Shown here piece by piece: positions 26,124 to 34,067 of a DNA stretch of 34,067 nt. The notes under the pieces are model-generated. The model saw only the letters and a list, made by a program, of their open reading frames with translations. It did not search any database and was not told where the DNA came from. The position numbers and the translations under genes were made by a program. How positions within the stretch are numbered: the stretch's first letter is position 1; the number at the start of each line of letters is the position of its first letter. Source of the stretch: a virus; the IMG/VR virus record IMGVR_UViG_3300046501_000163, positions 1-34,067 of that record; one strand, given 5' to 3'.

Positions 26124-28469
26124 ATGCAGACGTTTCAGACGGCAGCAGTCGTCGGCCTGATCGACAATATGTCTGGTCCGCTGAAGACCTTGGCAAATCA
26201 GGCCAAGCAACTCGCGAAGCAGATCGACGCAGGTAAGCTGGACACGAAGGGCGCGGAGAATTACGCCGCCCAAATGAGCCGGGCGAACGCGCAAGCGCGC
26301 GAACACCTTGGCGTCGTGCGAAGCATCCATGCGGCGTGGAAGGGCGTCGGCGGCATCATGGCTGGTGTCGCCGCGTCCAAAGCGTTCTCCATGACCGGAG
26401 AGGCTCTGAAGAAGTACGCTCCGCTCGAAAGCGAGACGCGTTACCAGAAGGCGGTCGGTAACTACTCCGACGCCGACATGCGACTACTCGATAAACAGCG
26501 GAACGAAGCTGTTGATAAGTGGGGCATGAAGCTGCTCGACACGACGCACGCGCAGCAAGTGTTCACCACTCGAAATTTCAGCGCGCCGATCACTGAGGCC
26601 GCTACGAACGCCTCGATCATCCTCGGCCGCGCGATGAACACAAGCGCTGAAGACGCCGGTAAGATGATTGAAGGCGCGGTGTTCGGCCAGGGCATCCACC
26701 TGAAGGACCCGCAGACTGCTCGTATGGAGACCGTGCGCGCGGCTGACATGGCGGCCATCGCCGCCAAGAAGGGCGCGATGACGCCCGAAGATATCAAGCA
26801 GCTCAACATCTACGGCATGGCCCCGGCACACGCTGCGGGCCTGACGCCCGAACAGGTCTACGCGACCGGCATGACCTTCAAGCGCGCCAACATCGACGGC
26901 ACCCAGGCGGGTACGTTCATGCGCGCCGCGTCTTCTCGCTTGCTCGCTCCAACGAGCATGGGCCGAGACGCACTGACGCTGATGCTAGATCGCATCGGCA
27001 TGAAGTACGACGACTTCATGAAGGGCGGCGAGCTGTCGCCTGAAGCCATCGACAAAGCGATGCGTGAGAACGGTCGCGGTTTGGGCCTCGGCGCTAAGGG
27101 CATCAAGTCTTTGCGCGGGTCCATCGACAAGGCGGATGACGACGACAAGGATCTGTTTGGCGACCGCGCGTCGTATGCTGCCGCAGTCCGTAAGGCGCTC
27201 GAAGACAGCGGTCAGAAGTTCGACAAGGGTGAAATCCCGAAGATGGTCGGACACGCTCTGCGGCTTCGCGATATCGCCCGTGAGAAGGCAAACCTCGGCG
27301 GTCTGTACGACAAGATCATCGAGAACATGACGCCCCAGGAGAAGATCAAATTCTTCGGCGACAAGCAGGGCGGTCGAGCTGGATCGCTCGATGGTGCGCA
27401 GTACCAAGAATACCTGAAGGCGCAAGGCGACTCGAAGGGCTACGCGCTGAAGATCGCCGAAGAGCGGATGGAGGGCTTCGCAGCCTCCGTGGGCCGCATC
27501 ACGTCGGCACTCGACAGTGCCTCTAATCGCTTGGTGCAGGCCAATGAAGGCTGGCTCACGAAGCTGACCAATACGGGCGCAGATACCCTCAATTGGGTTT
27601 CGAACCTGAGCGAGTTCAACAAGCAGCTACTGACCGGCGCGGGTGCCATCGTCACGCTTACGGGCGCGGTGGCCGGTGCCAAGGCAGCATTCGGAATCGT
27701 ATCGGGTCTAGCAGGCGGGGCAGGCGTCGCCGGAGCGGCGGCCGGAGCGGCAGGCGTCGAAGGCGCAGCCGCTGGCGCAGCAGGCGCAAGCGTGTTCGCT
27801 GGTGGCGCAGCTCCCATCATCGGTACGGCCATCGGCGGCGCGGCAGCAACCGCATTCACCGACCGAATGGTTCACCTGATGAGCCCGGAGCAACAGAAGG
27901 CCGTAGCGGGCAATATGTTCGACCCGGACCTCGCGCTCGGCGCTTCAATCATCAACCCGGACGCGCCCGCCAACGGACGCGACCCCATCGGTGAAGCGGT
28001 AGCGAGCGGCTTCGTCATGGTCGCAGAGCACCTGCGCAACCGCTTCAAAGACGCCGTCAACTTGGTCGGCGGCACAGTGAAGGGCGATTACTTGTCTGTG
28101 TGGGGCATGCAGCCGATGAGCGGCGACAGCCGCGCATTCCTCTCGGGTTACGACCCCGGCACCAAATCCAACGGGTGGCAAGACTCCGCGCGCACGACCT
28201 GGACGCCGCCGAAGGATAACGACGACAAGAAGTGGGGCGATGGCACCACGTCCAAGCTCGTTGAAGTCCAAGGCACTGTCCAGGGCTCGGCTGAAGTTCA
28301 CCAAAATCTCGTCATCGAACTGCGCCCCTCGCAGTATTTGGAAAACATCGTGAAGCGCGCCGAGAGCGTTGCGAACATGAGCCTGAGTGGCCGCCTCGGC
28401 ACGAGTATGCAGGGGCCAGGCGACAACGGCACCAAGTCAAGTCAAGGGGCGCTCACAGGAACGCAGTGA
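26124..28469 (+). CDS. Tail tape measure protein
   Basis: A 781-residue protein, the longest tail gene, directly after the chaperone. It begins VVGLIDNMSGPLKTLANQAK and continues as long helices (about 15-130); MRAASSRLLAPTSMGRDAL (about 269-287) and the central helices fit the TP901/Mu-type tape measure family. Residues about 510-590 are a hydrophobic Gly/Ala-rich stretch (LTGAGAIVTLTGAVAGAKAA and repeats such as GAAAGAAG), which in this family helps membrane passage of DNA. It fixes tail length. GAGG precedes the ATG; the gpN-like gene follows after 1 base. Confidence 0.92.
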   Translation: MQTFQTAAVVGLIDNMSGPLKTLANQAKQLAKQIDAGKLDTKGAENYAAQMSRANAQAREHLGVVRSIHAAWKGVGGIMAGVAASKAFSMTGEALKKYAPLESETRYQKAVGNYSDADMRLLDKQRNEAVDKWGMKLLDTTHAQQVFTTRNFSAPITEAATNASIILGRAMNTSAEDAGKMIEGAVFGQGIHLKDPQTARMETVRAADMAAIAAKKGAMTPEDIKQLNIYGMAPAHAAGLTPEQVYATGMTFKRANIDGTQAGTFMRAASSRLLAPTSMGRDALTLMLDRIGMKYDDFMKGGELSPEAIDKAMRENGRGLGLGAKGIKSLRGSIDKADDDDKDLFGDRASYAAAVRKALEDSGQKFDKGEIPKMVGHALRLRDIAREKANLGGLYDKIIENMTPQEKIKFFGDKQGGRAGSLDGAQYQEYLKAQGDSKGYALKIAEERMEGFAASVGRITSALDSASNRLVQANEGWLTKLTNTGADTLNWVSNLSEFNKQLLTGAGAIVTLTGAVAGAKAAFGIVSGLAGGAGVAGAAAGAAGVEGAAAGAAGASVFAGGAAPIIGTAIGGAAATAFTDRMVHLMSPEQQKAVAGNMFDPDLALGASIINPDAPANGRDPIGEAVASGFVMVAEHLRNRFKDAVNLVGGTVKGDYLSVWGMQPMSGDSRAFLSGYDPGTKSNGWQDSARTTWTPPKDNDDKKWGDGTTSKLVEVQGTVQGSAEVHQNLVIELRPSQYLENIVKRAESVANMSLSGRLGTSMQGPGDNGTKSSQGALTGTQ

Positions 28470-28470
28470 C

Positions 28471-29832
28471 ATGACTTGCATGTGTATCGACGACCTACGC
28501 CCCGCATCGTTTCGGGGCGTAGGCTTTCATGTGGCGTCCGAGAAGAGTGACTACGGACGCCGCATCATCACCCACGAATACCCGATGCGCGACAACCCCT
28601 ACAACGAAGACATGGGGGAGAAGGCGCAGAAGTTTCATGTCAGCGCCTACTTGTTCGGCGATGACTGGAAGGCGAAGAAAGACGCCATCGTTGCGGCCTG
28701 CCGGGCGCGCGGTCCGGCGCTGCTTCAGCTCCCAACGGACGCACCCAAGCTCGTTGTCTGCAACAGCATCAGCGTTTCGCGCACCAAAGACGAGTGCGGA
28801 TTCTACCAGGTCACTTTGGAGTTCACGGGCGCGGACAACGCGACGATGCCTCTTGGCGTCGGCATGTTCGAGGGCCTCATCGGTGCGCTCCTGGGTCCGG
28901 CTACTTCGCTGTTCACGGCAGCATACGACCGCAGCGTCATCATTCGTGACGTGCTGGACTTCGTACCGGCATTGCAGACAAGCCGTATCACGCAGTTCAG
29001 TTCTGACGCTATCGCCGCCGTCGAAGGCGGATCGAGCAACAGCCCTGATCTGTCGACGGACATTGTGCAGGCGTCGATCAGCGTATTCCAGAACGCCTCG
29101 ATGTACGCTCAGCCCGACGCGGTCGGATCGCTCATCCTGGCTGCACAGCCTATCGCGGCCAAAGCCATCGGCCAGGTCGAGACCCTCACAGGTTACGTTG
29201 CGACCGGGTCGGGCACAGTCACCGTGCGCTCCGGCGCAGCTGCTATCGTCCCGATGGTCGCCTACGTCATGAATGGCATCGGCAATTCTATGCCGGTCGA
29301 TGACGCAATCCGCACACTCACCGAGTTCGCAACGTGGAGCGTGAACGAAACGTCTCTGAGCGAGCTAGAGCGACGCGGCGCTTCGAGCTTCGTGACGTTG
29401 CCGTCCCGGCCGATCAGCCCGTCAGAGATTGCGGACGCGAAGAACGGCACGCTGTTCTGCGGTGTAGTTCGATCCTTTGCACTCATGAAGCTCGCACAGG
29501 CGATCAGCGTCAAGGCGTTCGTCACACAGCGCGAAGCCGTACAGGCCCGCGCCACCATCGTTGAGCTGTTCAACTCGCAGATCGCTTTGCTCGACGAAGA
29601 CGAGATCGTCAACACGATGCTCTCGGCCCGCGACTACGCAGTCCGTGCAGTAACGCAGCGCATGGCGAACATCGCACCCGTCATCGAGATCGTCGCTCCG
29701 CAGTCTCGGCCGTCGCTCTATTGGGCGCACCGGCTCTACGGCGACGTGTACCGCGCAGAAGAACTGGCCGACCGCAACAGCGTCGCGTCGCCCGGCTTCA
29801 TGCCCTCACGATTCGAAGCGCTCGCCCGGTAG
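28471..29832 (+). CDS. DNA circularisation/tail protein N (Mu gpN-like)
   Basis: A 453-residue protein with the DNA_circ_N signature: LRPASFRGVGFHVASEKSDY, GRRIITHEYPMRDNPYNEDM, KFHVSAYLFGDDWKAKKDAI, then GPALLQLPTDAPKLVVCNSI and GFYQVTLEFT (residues about 9-120). The family is a baseplate/tail hub component of Mu-type tails; its N-terminal domain is historically named after DNA circularisation by Mu N. The C-terminal 300 residues are helical. The start at 28471 is one base after the tape measure stop. A hairpin CCGCGC-GTAA-GCGCGG lies directly before the next gene. Confidence 0.92.
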   Translation: MTCMCIDDLRPASFRGVGFHVASEKSDYGRRIITHEYPMRDNPYNEDMGEKAQKFHVSAYLFGDDWKAKKDAIVAACRARGPALLQLPTDAPKLVVCNSISVSRTKDECGFYQVTLEFTGADNATMPLGVGMFEGLIGALLGPATSLFTAAYDRSVIIRDVLDFVPALQTSRITQFSSDAIAAVEGGSSNSPDLSTDIVQASISVFQNASMYAQPDAVGSLILAAQPIAAKAIGQVETLTGYVATGSGTVTVRSGAAAIVPMVAYVMNGIGNSMPVDDAIRTLTEFATWSVNETSLSELERRGASSFVTLPSRPISPSEIADAKNGTLFCGVVRSFALMKLAQAISVKAFVTQREAVQARATIVELFNSQIALLDEDEIVNTMLSARDYAVRAVTQRMANIAPVIEIVAPQSRPSLYWAHRLYGDVYRAEELADRNSVASPGFMPSRFEALAR

Positions 29833-29861
29833 CCAGCCGCGCGTAAGCGCGGAAGGCACCA

Positions 29862-30923
29862 ATGACAGACCAGATCACGAAAGTCTCCGTCGCAGTCGGC
29901 GGGATGGAATACAGCTCGTTTGAGCGTGTGACTGTTACTTACGCGGCGAACCAAGCTGCTCGCGCCTTCGCCTTCACCGTCTCGGACGGGGAGGCACCCT
30001 GGGCGGACCAGTGGAACTTCATGCCCGGCACGCCGGTCACTGTGTCGGCGAACGGGCAACTCCTGGTCACCGGCTACGTCAACCGGATGACGCCCAGCTT
30101 CGACGCTGAGCACCACACGGTCGAAGTGAGCGGCACGTCGAAGGGCGCGGACAGCGTCAAGAGTTCTGCGGAGCACAAGAAGGGCGAGTTCCGAGACAAG
30201 ACGATCATCCAGATCGCGCAGGAACTCGACAAGCAGGGTGTCGGCTTCAAGACCGACATCCAGCAGCCGAAGATCGAATACTTCAGGCTCAACCCTATGG
30301 AGACTGTATTCGGCGCTGTCGAGCGGCTTGCTCGGCGGCACCCGATGCTGCTTCAGGGAATGCCGGACGGCTCAATCAAACTTACGAAGGGTGGGATGGG
30401 GGGTATGAACGCCCCGCTCATCCAGGGCGTGAACATCCTCGGCGGCAGCGCCACATTCGACGATACCGACCAGCACAGCGAGTACAAGGTCAAAGGCCAG
30501 CGCGTGTTCGGTGTCGACAAGAAGTCGCTGCGCATCGTCGCGACCGAGAAGGATAGTGGCGTCAAGCGCCATCTACCGAAACACGTCCACCAAGAATCGG
30601 ACATCGACGAAGAGACCGCAGGCAAGCGCGCCAAGCATCACAAGAACCGCCAGCAAGGCGAGTCGGTGACCGCGAGCATTAAGACGCAGTCGTGGTTCGA
30701 CGGGGCAGGGATGCTCTGGCAGGCCAACGCCCTGGTGTTCGTCGCCTGTCCGATTCTGAAGCTCAACAATCAGATGCTCATCAAGAGCGTCTCGCTCACC
30801 CAGGACAACAGCGGCTCGTTCGCACAGCTCTCGCTCGTACTGCCCCAGGCATTCGACGGAGAGGGCAGCGGCATGGGCGGCGGCGGTACGGGCTCGGGCA
30901 CACAGACCCCGTGGAGTGGCTGA
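29862..30923 (+). CDS. Baseplate hub protein (Mu gpP/gp44-like)
   Basis: A 353-residue hub protein. The N-terminal half (about 7-200) shows the GPD/gp44 pattern: FERVTVTYAANQAARAFAFT, WNFMPGTPVTVSANGQLLVT, GYVNRMTPSFDAEHHTVEVS and GTSKGADSVKSSA; a C-terminal module has GQRVFGVDKKSLRIVATEKD and LPKHVHQESDIDEETAGKRA, typical of this family (the D--------A--RA-----N segment). Trimers form the hub carrying the spike. Its C-terminal tail is Gly-rich. The stop overlaps the next start (TGATG). Confidence 0.92.
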   Translation: MTDQITKVSVAVGGMEYSSFERVTVTYAANQAARAFAFTVSDGEAPWADQWNFMPGTPVTVSANGQLLVTGYVNRMTPSFDAEHHTVEVSGTSKGADSVKSSAEHKKGEFRDKTIIQIAQELDKQGVGFKTDIQQPKIEYFRLNPMETVFGAVERLARRHPMLLQGMPDGSIKLTKGGMGGMNAPLIQGVNILGGSATFDDTDQHSEYKVKGQRVFGVDKKSLRIVATEKDSGVKRHLPKHVHQESDIDEETAGKRAKHHKNRQQGESVTASIKTQSWFDGAGMLWQANALVFVACPILKLNNQMLIKSVSLTQDNSGSFAQLSLVLPQAFDGEGSGMGGGGTGSGTQTPWSG

Positions 30924-31567
30924 TGGAAGATTACTACACACATCGTAATTCAGCGCATCGCTATCTCGTCACCAAAGTCGACGACGAAGGCGACATTCAA
31001 ATGCTGGACGGTGATGGGCTCGAAGACGAGTCGCATACCAAGATCGTGCGGCTGTACCCGCACGGCTTCAGCTCCCACTCGTTGGACGAAGCGCACTTCT
31101 TGGCGCTCGCCCTGGGCGGCCGACGCGACATGCTCATCGCCTTGGGCGGCGAGCACGCTAAGAAGCGGCCTCGAAAGTTGGCGAAGGGTGACAGCATTCT
31201 CTACAACGCCGAGGGCGATGCGATCCGCGTCTTCAAGAAGTCGCTCGACTTCGTCCACACCGGCAACATCAAGCTGTCCATTGGCAACGGCGTCAACGGC
31301 TCAGGCGAGCCAGGCGACGACAAAGACGTAACCATCGTCATGACGGACAAAGACATCACGCTCACCAAGGGCGAGTCGTCCGTAAAAATCACTGGCGACA
31401 ACATCGTCGCGAAGCGCGGCAGCTCGACCATGACCATCGCGGACGGGCAGATCACGCACGAGGCCGACAAGGTCATCGTCAAGGGCGAGACGCATCTTGG
31501 CGGCGAGGGCGGCGAGCCGGTGCAGCTCTGCGGCGGCGGCTGCGCGACGAAGGTCTTCGCCATCTAG
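30923..31567 (+). CDS. Baseplate spike protein V (Mu gp45-like)
   Basis: A 214-residue cell-puncturing spike. The N-terminal OB-fold domain (about 1-95) has HRYLVTKVDDEGDIQMLDGD and VRLYPHGFSSHSL, with the P-GF-S sequence typical of gp45; the middle GDSILYNAEGDAIRVFKKSL leads into a beta-helix (repeats such as VTIVMTDKDITLTKGESSVK and NIVAKRGSSTMTIADGQITH). It ends in a small tip with two cysteines (LCGGGC) and no HxH iron motif. The spike pierces the outer membrane after sheath contraction. Confidence 0.92.
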   Translation: MEDYYTHRNSAHRYLVTKVDDEGDIQMLDGDGLEDESHTKIVRLYPHGFSSHSLDEAHFLALALGGRRDMLIALGGEHAKKRPRKLAKGDSILYNAEGDAIRVFKKSLDFVHTGNIKLSIGNGVNGSGEPGDDKDVTIVMTDKDITLTKGESSVKITGDNIVAKRGSSTMTIADGQITHEADKVIVKGETHLGGEGGEPVQLCGGGCATKVFAI

Positions 31568-31575
31568 GAGACATC

Positions 31576-32115
31576 ATGGACATCCGCATTCGCGAACAAG
31601 AAGGCGTCGGCGATCAGCCGTTCCTTCTTTGGGATACCGTTTGGGATCAGAACTCTCTCGACACGTACTTCGCGGATTGGAAGCTCGCAGGACCGAGCGA
31701 ACCGAATAACGCCTACGGGCTCAGCGCAAAGCACGCGCTCAACACCGCGATCCTGATCTCCCTCTTCACCTGGCGCAGCGCCGAACCTTACGACCAGCTT
31801 CCGTCTGGCACTGACCCGAAGGGGTGGTGGGGTGACGCAATCGACTTGGACGAGAACGAAACCAAGATCGGCTCGCGCCTATGGCTGCTCTATCGCTCGC
31901 CGCTCACCGAAGAGACGGCCCGCAGGGCAGAGGACTACGCGTACGAGGCGCTCACGCCGCTCGTCACGCAAGGTGCCGTAGCACGCTTCGTCTGCACGGC
32001 TACCGCCTACCCGGTCAAGGGATGGCTGACGCTCGACGTGAAGGCTTTCAGCCAAGCGGGCCAGCTCATCTACGACCAGAAATTTGAACGCATCTGGCGG
32101 CAGGAGTTTCCGTAA
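31576..32115 (+). CDS. Baseplate wedge protein (Mu gp46/W-like)
   Basis: A 179-residue protein with the GP46 family pattern: an N-terminal LLWDTVWDQNSLDTYFADW, then LNTAILISLFTWRSAEPYDQ (the LxTAVxISLFTDRRA-like core), RGWWGD-like GWWGDAIDL, IGSRLWLLYRSPLTEETARR and a closing EYALEAL-like segment. It is a lysozyme-free wedge/hub linker homologous in position to T4 gp25. GGAG precedes the ATG. The next gene starts immediately after the stop. Confidence 0.92.
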   Translation: MDIRIREQEGVGDQPFLLWDTVWDQNSLDTYFADWKLAGPSEPNNAYGLSAKHALNTAILISLFTWRSAEPYDQLPSGTDPKGWWGDAIDLDENETKIGSRLWLLYRSPLTEETARRAEDYAYEALTPLVTQGAVARFVCTATAYPVKGWLTLDVKAFSQAGQLIYDQKFERIWRQEFP

Positions 32116-33204
32116 ATGGCCTTTGCTATTCCCGACATCAAGGCGGTCGTGCAGCGCGCACGCAATGGCTTCCGCGCCGAGATGCCTGGCACCGACGCAT
32201 GGATTTGGCCGAACAACGTCTACGTCACCGCCAAGGTTATCGGCGGCGCTGTATGGGAAGTGTTCGGCCGCCTGAAGTGGATGGACCGCCAGCGCTTCGC
32301 GCTCACGGCGGAAGGTTACGAACTAGAACGCCACGGCCTCGACTACGGCATCGCGCGCAAGCCCGCTTCGTATGCCCAGGGCAACTTGGTGGTGGTCGCC
32401 GACACATGGCCGCTCAACATCCCGGTCGGCACGGTCTTCTCGCGCGGCGACGGTGTGACCTACACGTCGACGCAAGCGCGCGAAGTCGGCAAGTACAGCT
32501 TGTCAGCCTTGGTGCCTGTCGTTTGCGATACTTCAGGGCGCACAGGCAACACGGTCTACGGCGCGCCGTTCGCAAGCGCTGGCGGACTGGCGGGCATAGA
32601 GAGTATCGCGGTCGACGAATACGGGCTCGGCCAGGGCGCGGACATCGAGACGGACGATCAGCTCCGCACGCGTATCCTTCATCGGAAGCGCTATCCACCC
32701 CACGGCGGCGCGGAATACGACTACGTGGCTTGGGGTCTCGAACTGCCGGGCGTCACGCGTGTCTTCCCCGCTGGCAATGCCTATGGGCGCGGCACAGTGG
32801 GGGTGTGGTTCCTGATGGACGAAACGTACCTGGCGGGCATTCCGCAGCCGGTCGACGTTGCTGCCGTTCAACAGCACATAGACGCCGTCGCTCCGGTCAC
32901 TGCGAACGTGATCGTGCAGGCCCCGACCGCCGACTGTATCGACATCGTCGTGAAGGGCTTGTCGCCCGACACACAGGAAGTCCGCGAGAGCGTGGCGGCC
33001 GAGCTTCAGTCGCTCTTCCGCCGCATGGCGCAACCTGGCCTTCCGCAGAACCCGTTCACGCTCTACCGCTCGCAGCTCTGGCAGGCGGTGAGCAATGCGA
33101 CCGGCGAGCTTCATCATGAGATCGCCGCGCCGCTCACCGATCTCACCTTCGGCGTAGGCATTATGCCTTGCCTTGCGAGTGTGACCTTCCTCCCCGCCGA
33201 CTAA
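32116..33204 (+). CDS. Baseplate J-like protein (Mu gp47-like)
   Basis: A 362-residue baseplate wedge protein. Family pattern: VVQRARNGFRAEMPGTDAWI at the N-terminus, RHGLDYGIARKPASYAQGNL (about 76-95), IPVGTVFSRGDGVTYTSTQA, ADIETDDQLRTRILHRKRYP, PHGGAEYDYVAWGLELPGVT and a RVFPAGNAYGRGTVGVWFLM segment; the last third contains the strand/helix module common to gpJ/gp6-type wedges. It connects hub to tail fibres. CAGGAG lies at the end of the gp46-like gene, and the ATG follows its stop without a gap. Confidence 0.94.
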   Translation: MAFAIPDIKAVVQRARNGFRAEMPGTDAWIWPNNVYVTAKVIGGAVWEVFGRLKWMDRQRFALTAEGYELERHGLDYGIARKPASYAQGNLVVVADTWPLNIPVGTVFSRGDGVTYTSTQAREVGKYSLSALVPVVCDTSGRTGNTVYGAPFASAGGLAGIESIAVDEYGLGQGADIETDDQLRTRILHRKRYPPHGGAEYDYVAWGLELPGVTRVFPAGNAYGRGTVGVWFLMDETYLAGIPQPVDVAAVQQHIDAVAPVTANVIVQAPTADCIDIVVKGLSPDTQEVRESVAAELQSLFRRMAQPGLPQNPFTLYRSQLWQAVSNATGELHHEIAAPLTDLTFGVGIMPCLASVTFLPAD

Positions 33205-33214
33205 GGAGGCACCA

Positions 33215-34067
33215 ATGGCCCTACTGCAATGCCCCTCGGGGCCGCAGGATACGACCTGGTGCCCGAAGACAACCGACGATGCTCTCCCTACTGTGCTCGG
33301 GCTGCTACCGCCCGGACCGGCATGGGAGGGCGGTCGCGTCGAGGGCACCTTCCAAAATCAATACTGGCGCGGCTTCTCTAACCTGCTCGGCTACACGTAC
33401 GGGCGGCTCTGTGACTATGTGGACGAGTTCTACTGCGCCACGGTCAAAGAGTCGCGCGATCAGTGGATCGCCGAGTACGGCTTGAATGACCCGTGCGATC
33501 CGTACGGGTACAACCTCTGCATCAAGGTTGCCGCTGAAGGCGGCGCGACGTGCGACTACTTCGTTCGGATGGCCGAGCTGTCAGGTTACGTCTTGACGTG
33601 CCACGACACTAGCAAGGACCCCGAGCCGATCTCAGGCTGCTTCGAGGTAGGCTGCACCAGCCTTGGCCCGACGCCTACTTACGTGCCGCTCGGCAGCCGC
33701 CTCGGCTACGGTCAACATGGCGCGTGCGCCTACGGCGAAGTGGTGCATCATCCCGAGCCGCCCTTTTGGGAGAACGGCTTCACGGCCGATGCGCAGTGCG
33801 CCGTGCCGGGTAGCAACCTTGGCGAGGGGCCGGACGAACACGAGTCGTGCTGCTTGATCGTTGGATACTACGACTTCGACAAACCCGAGGTCGCCGTTGA
33901 GTCTGACTACTGTCAGAACATGAACACGACGATCACCTTCGAATGCCCGCGCGACAACGTACCGGCAGACACCACGCCTTGCCCGACAAGGCGAGAGATC
34001 GACACCTACGATCAGACCGGCAACTACATCGAATGGGGCAACGCCTATACGTGGGAAGTCGAAGTCG
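33215..34067 (+). CDS. Tail protein of Mu gp48/DUF2313 type, 3' end cut off by window
   Basis: An open frame from ATG 33215 (AAGGAGG upstream) to the window edge, 284 codons visible. Residues 24-80 (LPTVLGLLPPGPAWEGGRVE, later YWRGFSNLLGYTYGRLCDYV and DEFYCATVKESRDQWIAEYG) fit the N-terminus of DUF2313/YmfQ proteins (L---LP-G-AW ... DP-T----L--WE---GLP). It differs from Mu gp48 by being longer and cysteine-rich (more than 15 Cys in the visible part), suggesting an added receptor-side or metal-binding domain. In Mu, gp48 caps the baseplate and precedes the tail fibre gene. Confidence 0.8.
   Translation, partial: MALLQCPSGPQDTTWCPKTTDDALPTVLGLLPPGPAWEGGRVEGTFQNQYWRGFSNLLGYTYGRLCDYVDEFYCATVKESRDQWIAEYGLNDPCDPYGYNLCIKVAAEGGATCDYFVRMAELSGYVLTCHDTSKDPEPISGCFEVGCTSLGPTPTYVPLGSRLGYGQHGACAYGEVVHHPEPPFWENGFTADAQCAVPGSNLGEGPDEHESCCLIVGYYDFDKPEVAVESDYCQNMNTTITFECPRDNVPADTTPCPTRREIDTYDQTGNYIEWGNAYTWEVEV

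Noticed and set aside
27868-27882. CTGATGAGCCC inside the tape measure gene, identical to the 3' part of the hammerheads
   Set aside because: No GAAA, GUC or closed stem I in the required positions nearby; it simply encodes Leu-Met-Ser-Pro.
1-34067. Integrase, attachment site, CI-like repressor, holin/endolysin
   Set aside because: Searched for by eye on both strands and not found, so temperate or lytic lifestyle cannot be decided from this window.

Overview
The window is a 34 kb piece of a tailed-phage genome (phage or prophage) from a GC-rich bacterium, most likely a pseudomonadote. The evidence is a complete head module of the lambda type followed by a contractile-tail module in the gene order of phage Mu. 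Genes are tightly packed, with many TGATG/ATGA overlaps. No integrase, CI-like repressor, lysis cassette or host housekeeping gene is visible, so lifestyle and exact host cannot be read from this window. Both ends cut through genes.

Layout. (1) 1-3078, plus strand: small early genes, mostly unknown, including an L7/L12-like domain protein and a coiled-coil/HTH protein. (2) 3243-5564: a fused primase-polymerase/RecA-like helicase, then a terminator and about 450 noncoding bases full of ACGCGT repeats and hairpins that look like a replication origin. (3) 6033-7686: middle genes, including a possible HTH regulator, a small membrane protein and a dATP/dGTP diphosphohydrolase-like (MazG-type) protein. 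(4) 7801-9227: a terminator abutting a tRNA-Trp, then a CxC mini-protein, a lambda gpZ-like tail protein and a secreted small protein with its own promoter. (5) 9228-9980: noncoding, rich in palindromes. (6) 9981-13002, minus strand: a self-contained cassette with its own promoter and terminator, seven small or uncharacterised genes and two hammerhead ribozymes between cistrons. (7) 13003-13384: noncoding, possible cos region. (8) 13385-21047: GNAT acetyltransferase, terminase small and large subunits, gpW-like protein, portal, S49 protease with nested scaffold, decoration protein and major capsid protein. (9) 21052-34067: connector genes, then the Mu-like tail: gp38-like, sheath, tube, frameshifted assembly chaperone, tape measure, gpN, gpP, gp45, gp46, gp47 and gp48 homologues.

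The most striking observation is a pair of type II hammerhead ribozymes on the minus strand (11113-11061 and 10482-10431). Every catalytic-core base is present, stem III differs between the copies by compensatory changes, and each ribozyme begins inside the stop codon of the preceding gene. They should cut the polycistronic mRNA on both sides of the gene at 11042-10482. A second layer of regulation is suggested by a dispersed palindrome family (TGTAACGTTACA and the spaced form TGTAATG-N7-CATTACA) found upstream of nearly every transcription unit, as if one phage regulator controlled them all.
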